Positions 57,568 to 64,000 of a DNA stretch of 64,000 nucleotides are shown here, piece by piece. Numbering within the stretch: position 1 is the stretch's first letter; each line of letters begins with the position of its first letter. Source of the stretch: Bacteroidales bacterium (GTDB lineage: Bacteria > Bacteroidota > Bacteroidia > Bacteroidales > Tenuifilaceae); assembly GCA_013376985.1 (NCBI GenBank), contig JACABB010000017.1, positions 21,865 through 85,864 of the forward strand. The letters are read 5' to 3'. A program made the translations under genes and the position numbers. Under the pieces are notes generated by a model, which saw only the letters and a program-made list of their open reading frames with translations, was not told the origin of the DNA and searched no databases.

Positions 57568-59034
57568 ATGTCACCAACCCTAATCGCAACAATTGTAAGC
57601 ACCTATTTCTTGGTTTTACTTGTAATCACCTACTTTACCTCTCGGAATGCGACAAATCATACTTTTTTTCTTGGAAATAAAAAATCCCCTTGGTATGTTA
57701 TAGCCTTTGGTATGATTGGAGCTTCACTCTCAGGTGTTACGTTCATGTCGGTGCCGGGTAATGTTTTGAATACACAGTTTACCTACATGATGATGGTGGT
57801 TGGTTTCTTGGCTGGCTATATTGTAATTGCTACTATTTTAATGCCATTATACTATAGATTAAACCTCACCTCAATATATTCCTACCTCGAAGGACGATTT
57901 GGAAACTCAACTTATAAGACTGGTGCATCATTTTTTCTGCTATCGAGAATTATAGGAGCATCGCTTCGAATGTTCATTGTTGTAAATGTTTTGCAGATTT
58001 TTGTTTTTGATGCATGGAATATTCCATTTTTCGTAACAATCATCATCTTTATTTTATCAATCCTTATCTATACTTTTAAAGGAGGAATTAAAACTATTAT
58101 TTGGACCGATACTCTACAAACCACCTTTATGCTATTAGCGGTGGTACTATCAATAGTTTTCATATCAAAAGAACTTCACCTATCGCTTGGAGGATTGATT
58201 GCTAAGGTGTTTCAAAGCGATTACTCAAAGATTTTTGAAACCGATTGGAGTAGTAAACAATTTTTTTTGAAACAGTTTTTTAGCGGTGCGTTCATTGCAA
58301 TTACCATGACTGGGTTGGATCAAGAAATGATGCAAAAGAACTTAAGTTGCCGTTCGCTAAAAGATGCCCAAAAGAACATGTTCACCTTTAGTGTAGTTTT
58401 GGTATTTGTCAATTTGATGTTTTTAATGCTTGGCGCAATACTTATTTTTTATTCGAACTCCCGAGGAATTAGTGTTGCACATACCGATGATCTATTCCCA
58501 ACTATTGCCATAAAAAATTTAACACCAATTGCAGGCATAATCTTTATTATTGGTTTAATTTCCGCTGCCTATCCCAGTGCTGACGGTGCACTAACATCGC
58601 TTACAACATCTTTTTGTATTGATATTCTTGGATTAAATAAGTTTGGTTTTACCGAAGAAAAAAAAATAAAGATTAGATATGCTGTTCATATACTATTCGC
58701 AGTTATTCTAATGGCCTGCATTTTTGTAATCCGCAGTATTAATGACGAGGCAATTATCCAAAAATTGTACAAAATTGCAGGTTATACTTATGGCCCTTTG
58801 CTTGGTTTATACTCATTTGGGATGTTTACGAAATGGCAGGTTAAGGATAAATGGATTCCGTTAGTTGCCTTGGCATCACCAATCTTATGTTATTTCCTGA
58901 GTGTATACTCTACCCAACTTTTATGGGGTTACAATATTGGCTTTGAACTTATTATTTTAAATGGGGGCTTAACATTTTTTGGATTATGGCTATTAAGAAA
59001 ACCCAGAACTGAAGTTCTGTCAACTAATAACTAA
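57568..59034 (+). CDS. sodium:solute symporter (SSS family)
   Basis: 488 residues, about 13 membrane helices, N-terminus outside as in the LeuT-fold SSS family. Family regions include FFLGNKKSPWYVIAFGMIGASLSGVTFMSVPG (helix 1 region), YKTGASFFLLSRIIGA, TFKGGIKTIIWTDTLQT, and ISAAYPSADGALTSLTTSFCIDIL with the Na2-site serines. The solute is unknown; sugars, sialic acid and amino acids are all found in this group. No catabolic genes are next to it. It diverges from recR. Confidence 0.9.
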   Translation: MSPTLIATIVSTYFLVLLVITYFTSRNATNHTFFLGNKKSPWYVIAFGMIGASLSGVTFMSVPGNVLNTQFTYMMMVVGFLAGYIVIATILMPLYYRLNLTSIYSYLEGRFGNSTYKTGASFFLLSRIIGASLRMFIVVNVLQIFVFDAWNIPFFVTIIIFILSILIYTFKGGIKTIIWTDTLQTTFMLLAVVLSIVFISKELHLSLGGLIAKVFQSDYSKIFETDWSSKQFFLKQFFSGAFIAITMTGLDQEMMQKNLSCRSLKDAQKNMFTFSVVLVFVNLMFLMLGAILIFYSNSRGISVAHTDDLFPTIAIKNLTPIAGIIFIIGLISAAYPSADGALTSLTTSFCIDILGLNKFGFTEEKKIKIRYAVHILFAVILMACIFVIRSINDEAIIQKLYKIAGYTYGPLLGLYSFGMFTKWQVKDKWIPLVALASPILCYFLSVYSTQLLWGYNIGFELIILNGGLTFFGLWLLRKPRTEVLSTNN

Positions 59035-59052
59035 CAACTGTCAACGAATCTT

Positions 59053-60849
59053 TTACACTCCCCTCACCTCAATATTTTTACCAAATATTTCTTCGAGGAT
59101 ATCTTGATATCTATCGTATAGAATTTTCCTTCTAAGTTTAAGCGTAGGCGAAAGTTCTCCAGTTTGAGAACTCCACTGCTCTGTTACCAACCGGAAGCGT
59201 TTAATCTGTTCAAACTCTCCAAGTTGTTTGTTAATTACATTTACCTCTTTTTGATAACGAGCAATTACTTCGGGCATTGTAATTAATACTTTATTGTTCT
59301 CGAAATGAACCTTATGTCTTGAGCACCAATCGTGAAGGAAACTAAAGTTAGGAGAAATAAGTGCGCTAACAAATTTTTCGTTTTCGCCAACAATCATGGC
59401 CTGCTCAATAAAAAAGGATTCTTTAATCTTATTCTCAATTACCTGGGGGGCAATGTATTTCCCATTCGACATTTTGAATATCTCCTTTTTGCGATCGGTG
59501 ATTACAAGGAATCTATCATCATCTACATGTCCTATATCACCTGTATGAAACCAACCATCTTCATCAATAGATTGCTTGGTAAGATCGGGGTCTTTGAAAT
59601 ATCCTTTCATCAAATTTGGTCCTTTCATAAGGATTTCTCCATCCTCAGCAATTACTACCTGAACATTTTCCAGGATTGGTCCAACGGAACCAAATCGAAC
59701 GCTATTTGGTGCTTGAAAATGATTTACAGAAATAACTGGGGATGTTTCTGTTAAGCCATACCCTTCAAGCACAGGAATTCCAGCAGCCCAGAAAACTCTG
59801 GCTAATCGGGGTTGGAGAGCTGCTCCCCCACTAATAATTAACTTCATCTCACCACCAAGAGCCTCAAGCCATTTGCTAAAAATGAGTTTGCGCGCAACTT
59901 TAAGTTGTAATTCGTATAGAAAACCATTTTTACCATTAAACTCATACCGTAAACCAAGGTTAACAGCCCAAAAGAAGATGTGCTTTTTAATCCCCGTTAA
60001 ATCTTTCCCTTTAGCAATAATTTTATTATAAACCGTCTCTAGTACTCGAGGTACCCCACAAAAGGCATTGACTTTTAGTTCTCTAATATTGTCGCCTATT
60101 GTTGCCATGCTTTCGGCATAGTATATGGTCATTCCAGTATACTGAAAAATATAGTTTACCATCCGTTCAAGCACATGGCATAAGGGAAGGAAACTCAAGG
60201 TTCTGTCGCCTGCTGTTAGAGGAAGTCGAGGAGACGTGGCGACAACATTACTTAAAAAATTTTGGTGCGAGAGCATTACTCCTTTTGAAAGACCTGTAGT
60301 TCCTGATGTATATATTATTGATGCAATATCGTCAGGTTTAATGGCGTCTTTAATAGCTTTTAATTCATCTTTAAACTGATTGGCAACAACTTTTCCGTTT
60401 TTGGAAATATCTTCCCAGAAAGGGATATCATCAAATTTAGTAAATGTATATATTCCAATTAATTCGGGTATATCAGATACCAAAGGCTTAATTTTATCGT
60501 ATAGCGCTTTGTTTTCAACAAAAATAATTTTGGACTCAGAGTGCGATAAAATATGCTTATACTCATCGTTACTTATTGTTGAGTAAATTGGTACGTGTAC
60601 CATTCCCGCCTGACCAGCAGCCATATCTACAAAATTCCATTCAGGCCTATTATTTGACACTGTAGCAACCTTATCACCTTTCTTTAGCCCTAAAGCCATT
60701 AACCCATAGCTAAGATTATCAGCGTTTTCTTTGTATGCGTGGATATCATATTCAATCCATTTCCCATTCTGTTTATATGCTAGAACAGTCCTTCCATTAT
60801 AAATATCGATTCCATGTTCAAGAATATCAAATGTTCGGGTTGCTGCCAT
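59053..60849 (-). CDS. long-chain acyl-CoA synthetase (AMP-dependent)
   Basis: 598 residues, ANL superfamily. P-loop YTSGTTGLSKG at 180-190, LPLCHVLERM, adenine-site motif GYGLTETSP, hinge DGWFHTGDIGHVDDDRFLVITDRKKEIFK and a C-terminal lysine region. Length and the RKKEIFK hinge fit a long-chain fatty-acid CoA ligase of the FadD15/eukaryote-like type. Its P-loop starts at the same residue number as in the paralogue at 4439. ATG start; convergent with the symporter gene, 18 bases apart. Confidence 0.93.
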   Translation of the reverse strand: MAATRTFDILEHGIDIYNGRTVLAYKQNGKWIEYDIHAYKENADNLSYGLMALGLKKGDKVATVSNNRPEWNFVDMAAGQAGMVHVPIYSTISNDEYKHILSHSESKIIFVENKALYDKIKPLVSDIPELIGIYTFTKFDDIPFWEDISKNGKVVANQFKDELKAIKDAIKPDDIASIIYTSGTTGLSKGVMLSHQNFLSNVVATSPRLPLTAGDRTLSFLPLCHVLERMVNYIFQYTGMTIYYAESMATIGDNIRELKVNAFCGVPRVLETVYNKIIAKGKDLTGIKKHIFFWAVNLGLRYEFNGKNGFLYELQLKVARKLIFSKWLEALGGEMKLIISGGAALQPRLARVFWAAGIPVLEGYGLTETSPVISVNHFQAPNSVRFGSVGPILENVQVVIAEDGEILMKGPNLMKGYFKDPDLTKQSIDEDGWFHTGDIGHVDDDRFLVITDRKKEIFKMSNGKYIAPQVIENKIKESFFIEQAMIVGENEKFVSALISPNFSFLHDWCSRHKVHFENNKVLITMPEVIARYQKEVNVINKQLGEFEQIKRFRLVTEQWSSQTGELSPTLKLRRKILYDRYQDILEEIFGKNIEVRGV

Positions 60850-61006
60850 ACTAAAATTGTTAAGAATTTTACAAAAAAATCAAAAATAGGAAAAAGATCG
60901 ATAAATAATCAAACGATCGTTTAATTTTATGAGGGATATAGTAATAAGTAGGTTTATTTGGTAATCTAAAAGAAAAATATTCTAAGAAATTGGTTCTAAA
61001 ATCCTT

Positions 61007-61543
61007 TTATTGAGGAACTTTCTCAAGTCTTGAGGTATCAAACCCCAACGATTCGGCTTTACTAATTAAATTATTATAGGTAATATCATCCATTTTTGTT
61101 GATCTGCTCAATATCCAAAGATAATTTTTAGAGGAGCTGCCAACCAGTACATACTGATAGTTTTCGTCCAAATCAAGTATCAAATACTCCCCACCGAAAG
61201 GCCAGAAAAAATAAACCATTAATCTACCTGGAACATTAGGATCTGGTACTTTGGCAAAGCCCTTTGCACGCTGCACTTTGCCCGTTAATGATCCTTTGAA
61301 TCCCTGATTTATAACCTCAACTTTTCCATTTTTCTTTAGCGAGTAGGTTGCAGAAACTCCAACCAAACCTTTCTCGAAAGAGTGAGGGAATCGGGCAATC
61401 TCGTACCATTTACCCATATAACGTTCCAAATCTACTTTATCAACAGTTTTCATTGCATTTGATTGTGTTTTAGCACTATTTACACAGCTAAAAATGATAG
61501 CCACAGTAATTGCAGCAATCATTAAGTAAACCTTTTTGTTCAT
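61007..61543 (-). CDS. lipocalin family protein (Blc-like)
   Basis: 178 residues from the ATG at 61543 (a TTG two codons earlier is less likely). Probable lipoprotein signal peptide (ends IIFSC). The mature part has the lipocalin first motif DLERYMGKWYEIARFPHSFEKG (G-x-W), then strands VSATYSLKKNGKVEVINQG, YFFWPFGGEYLILDLDENYQYVLVGSSSKNYLWILSR with the closing Arg. Bacterial lipocalins bind lysophospholipids or fatty acids in the outer membrane; the acyl-CoA synthetase gene is its neighbour, 157 bases away. Confidence 0.92.
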   Translation of the reverse strand: MNKKVYLMIAAITVAIIFSCVNSAKTQSNAMKTVDKVDLERYMGKWYEIARFPHSFEKGLVGVSATYSLKKNGKVEVINQGFKGSLTGKVQRAKGFAKVPDPNVPGRLMVYFFWPFGGEYLILDLDENYQYVLVGSSSKNYLWILSRSTKMDDITYNNLISKAESLGFDTSRLEKVPQ

Positions 61544-61656
61544 ATTCAATCTATATCTACTGATACAGAAACATTTTAAATGGCAAAATGGCTTGAAAGT
61601 GATTTGAAATTTTAGTTGATATATGTCAACATTTTCATTATGAAGTAAATCAATTG

Positions 61657-61664
61657 TAAGTTTG
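61657..61664 (+). promoter_or_regulatory. candidate -7 box upstream of the M28 peptidase gene
   Basis: TAAGTTTG matches TAnnTTTG, 17 bases before the ATG at 61682. It overlaps the alternative GTG at 61664, arguing for the downstream ATG. Confidence 0.4.
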
Positions 61665-61681
61665 TGCCAAATTTTAAAATT

Positions 61682-63055
61682 ATGAACTATAAGACCCTTT
61701 TACAACTAAGTGCAATTTTACTAATTGCTGTTGGATGTTCAACCAGAAGCGATAAGGATTTCATTGCAGATATTTATAAAACTGCAAGTTGCGACTCAAC
61801 TTCTTATCATAACCTAAGAGTTCTTAGTAAGAATTACCCGAATAGACTTTGTGGTACTTCAATCTCAGCTAAGGCAATTGAGTACATGAAGGAGGTGATA
61901 CAGGGTGAGAAATTTGATACAGTTTACCTCCAAGAATGCACTGTTGCACATTGGGATAGGGGGGTAAAGGAGATTGGAACAGTATACTCTTCAAAAAACG
62001 ATAAGATTAAACTTGCTGTCTGCGCTTTAGGAAACTCTGTTGGAACACCTGTTAATGGAATTAAAGCGGAGGTTGTTGAGGTAAAATCCTTTGAGGAATT
62101 GGATAAACTGGGCGAAAGGATTGTGAAAGGGAAAATAGTATTCTTCAATAAATCCATGGATCCTAATAAAATAAATTCGTTTGAGGCGTACGGCGAGGTA
62201 GTTGGGTTTAGATTTGCGGGAGCATCCTTTGCTGCAAAGTATGGAGCAGCGGCTATTTTGGTGAGATCGTGTACAACTGCAATTGATACTTTTCCACATA
62301 CTGGAGTTATGAGGTATAAGGATTCTAAGGAAATTCCTGCTTTTGCTGTTTCTACAGTACATGCTGATGTTCTGAGTAAACTACTTAAAGAAGATTCTAG
62401 ACTAAGCCTTTATCTAAAATCAGATTGTAAATTTTTAAGCGACGAAAAATCGTACAATGTTATTGGTGAGATAAAGGGTAGCGAGTTTCCCGATGAGATA
62501 ATTACCGTTGGTGGTCATCTTGATGCTTGGGATATTACCGAGGGTGCGCACGATGATGGTGGTGGATGCGTTCAATCCATTGATGTTTGGCGTATTTTTA
62601 GTAAAATTGGGTATCATCCAAAAAGAACGCTTAGAGTTGTAATATTTATGGATGAGGAGATGAACCAACGTGGAGGTAAAAAGTATGCTGAAATGGCTCG
62701 TTTAAATAACAAGAAACATATTTTTGCGCTTGAATCCGATGGTGGTTGCGATAAACCTATCGGTTTTTCGTTAGAAACTGATTCTACCAATTTTAAGAAA
62801 GTAGGACTTTACAGCAATCTTTTTAAACCCTATGGTATTAATAATTTTATAAATGGGGGAAGCGGCGTGGATATTGGATTTTTAAAAGATCAAAAAACTG
62901 TTTTAGCAGAAATAATGGCCGATCCAACCCATTATTTCGATTACCACCATAGTGGTTACGATACCTTTGAAAGGGTTAACAAAGAATTTCTGCAACAGGG
63001 TAGCGCAACAATGGCATCGCTTATTTATTTGGTTGATAAGTATGGGTTAAAGTAA
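61682..63055 (+). CDS. M28 family metallopeptidase lipoprotein
   Basis: 457 residues from the ATG at 61682. Lipobox AVGC (C19 of this reading), so anchored in the envelope. A PA-like insertion domain (about 130-250) is followed by the zinc-peptidase core. The ligands are VGGHLDAWD, EGAHDDGGG, MDEEMNQRGG (general base and ligand), ALESDGGC and the final His in YFDYHHSGYDTF. All metal positions appear intact. Probably an exported aminopeptidase or carboxypeptidase feeding peptide uptake; specificity unknown. Confidence 0.92.
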   Translation: MNYKTLLQLSAILLIAVGCSTRSDKDFIADIYKTASCDSTSYHNLRVLSKNYPNRLCGTSISAKAIEYMKEVIQGEKFDTVYLQECTVAHWDRGVKEIGTVYSSKNDKIKLAVCALGNSVGTPVNGIKAEVVEVKSFEELDKLGERIVKGKIVFFNKSMDPNKINSFEAYGEVVGFRFAGASFAAKYGAAAILVRSCTTAIDTFPHTGVMRYKDSKEIPAFAVSTVHADVLSKLLKEDSRLSLYLKSDCKFLSDEKSYNVIGEIKGSEFPDEIITVGGHLDAWDITEGAHDDGGGCVQSIDVWRIFSKIGYHPKRTLRVVIFMDEEMNQRGGKKYAEMARLNNKKHIFALESDGGCDKPIGFSLETDSTNFKKVGLYSNLFKPYGINNFINGGSGVDIGFLKDQKTVLAEIMADPTHYFDYHHSGYDTFERVNKEFLQQGSATMASLIYLVDKYGLK

Positions 63056-63520
63056 AACGTTATAAGCGTGTTAACTTAAGTATCTATCAACTCCATAGAT
63101 ATACCTCTCTCAACACCTAATAGCAAAAGTTTAAATTCGCCTATTGCATTCAGTTGTATTATAAGCACTTGCAAGGCCAGCATTTATTTTATCGCATTTT
63201 GCGATTTTTTAATAAGGCTTAAACTTTTAGATTCCTAAAGCTAACTTTTACAGATTAGAGTTGTATTGGATTTTATCTTTATTGAGCTCATTTCACTTCG
63301 GTTTTGCTATTCTACCGCTTGCCTCAAAAGTTGAAAATTGAAAAATCAACCCACACCCTTTCATGTCCAATAGAAAATTTTACAAATAAATATTCAAGGT
63401 AATGCTTGGCTTACCATTGGACTAAGGCAAATTGGGTTTTAGTTTGCTGGGTAACTCATGTTTTTTGTTAATTTTGGTATGGGAAATGGGGAATAATGCC
63501 CTTATAATAAGAAGACTTAC
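63056..63520. other. 465-base spacer with one hairpin
   Basis: No gene recognised. It holds a terminator-like stem TCGCA/TGCGA with a T-run (63193-63211). The remaining sequence is AT-rich with no repeat or promoter match that I can support. Confidence 0.45.
63193..63211 (+). terminator. terminator downstream of the M28 peptidase
   Basis: 5-bp stem TCGCA/TGCGA around TTT and followed by TTTTTT. The stem is short, so this is a weak call. Confidence 0.45.
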
Positions 63521-64000
63521 ATGAAACAGTTATTGGTTTTTTTTCTATCAATTTTTGCATTAGAGACAAAGGCTCAGTGGGAAGTGATTGACACCACTCA
63601 TATAAATGATGAAAAAATTGATAACATATACATTCCTGAAAATCTAGAGGATTGTTTTATAGAATTTTCCAATCCAGAGTATAAAAAAACCAGAGAAATT
63701 TTACGAAAAATTTCAGAGGATAGTATTGATATTAAATTTAAGAGTGTAGCAGAGTTCTGGATGAATTGGAAGTTTAACGAAGTGTCACGTTTTACAAAGT
63801 ATTTCAATCAATTGGGGATTATGCAACCTAAAAATATGCAAAACATTATTTTGCATACCTATTATCGAAACATTCATGATTTACCACTTAGGATTGAAGA
63901 AGAATTATCAAAATATAGAAAAATTGAAGCGCAAGAAAACGAGGAATACCAGAAAAAATTCCTTCTTGATAGTATTAATCACGTCTATATACCCAGAAAT
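63521..64000 (+). CDS. DUF6794-like exported protein, truncated by window edge
   Basis: ATG at 63521; 160 codons are open to the end of the window. Signal peptide (MKQLLVFFLSIFALETKAQ) followed by a region resembling DUF6794: YIPENLEDCFIEF, AEFWMNWKFNEVSRFTKYFNQLGI, NIILHTYYRNIHDLPLRIEEEL. After this comes a charged helix. Function unknown; assignment is from memory of the family. The remainder lies beyond 64000. Confidence 0.7.
   Translation, partial: MKQLLVFFLSIFALETKAQWEVIDTTHINDEKIDNIYIPENLEDCFIEFSNPEYKKTREILRKISEDSIDIKFKSVAEFWMNWKFNEVSRFTKYFNQLGIMQPKNMQNIILHTYYRNIHDLPLRIEEELSKYRKIEAQENEEYQKKFLLDSINHVYIPRN

Noticed and set aside
1-64000. tRNA, rRNA, integrase or transposase genes
   Set aside because: None could be recognised by eye in the spacers or reading frames; a covariance-model search would be needed to exclude small RNAs.

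Overview
The window looks like chromosomal DNA of a Bacteroidota bacterium, most likely Bacteroidales or a near relative. The evidence is low GC, AT-rich spacers, several starts preceded by the Bacteroidota -7 box TAnnTTTG, type IX secretion (T9SS) genes (gldJ, porP, porU, porV), PorP/SprF and PD40/TPR envelope proteins, the long form of urocanase, and the pairing of a C4 zinc-ribbon gene with Nif3. No tRNA, rRNA, CRISPR array, transposase or integrase was recognised.

Layout. 0.1-6.1 kb: mtaB, then an inositol-phosphatase / acyltransferase / glycosyltransferase run and an acyl-CoA ligase. 6.2-17.1 kb: pyrophosphatase, murF, gldJ and porP leftward, then porU-porV-ispF rightward; this is the T9SS block. 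17.1-29.8 kb: lipoprotein, hutU, LemA/TPM membrane genes, a leftward operon (two M23 peptidases, CapA-like, MerR, Nif3, zinc ribbon) and alaS. 30.2-38.0 kb: a Crp/Fnr regulator divergent from an eleven-gene rightward redox cluster. 38.0-44.1 kb: an accessory segment bracketed by imperfect ~60-bp direct repeats. It holds a 21-bp-period degenerate repeat, a CarboxypepD-type protein, strong hairpins, a GHKL-ATPase/nuclease fusion, a DUF2806-like gene and a RadC-type JAB gene. 44.2-63.5 kb: endonuclease III, dinB, an aminotransferase, a GT2 fusion, an E2 acyltransferase, two TPR-PD40 paralogues, GNAT, TPR, recR, a symporter, a second acyl-CoA ligase, a lipocalin and an M28 peptidase. A DUF6794-like gene runs off the right edge.

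The most interesting region is the redox cluster. It encodes five proteins with thioredoxin-type domains: a variant lacking the CxxC, a membrane-anchored one, a lipoprotein, an N-terminal fusion to thioredoxin reductase, and a rhodanese-thioredoxin lipoprotein. It also encodes an ArsM-like methyltransferase, DUF302, two DUF6132-like membrane proteins and a radical SAM/SPASM enzyme. Just upstream of the radical SAM gene is an overlooked 32-codon gene for a Lys-rich peptide with three cysteines (CC at 19-20, C at 30). A 12-bp perfect hairpin separates the two. That is the arrangement of a RiPP precursor, an attenuating stem and its maturase, here inside a thiol/metalloid redox operon. I know of no described system with this composition. 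The second candidate is the GHKL-nuclease plus DUF2806 pair, which may be a defence module.
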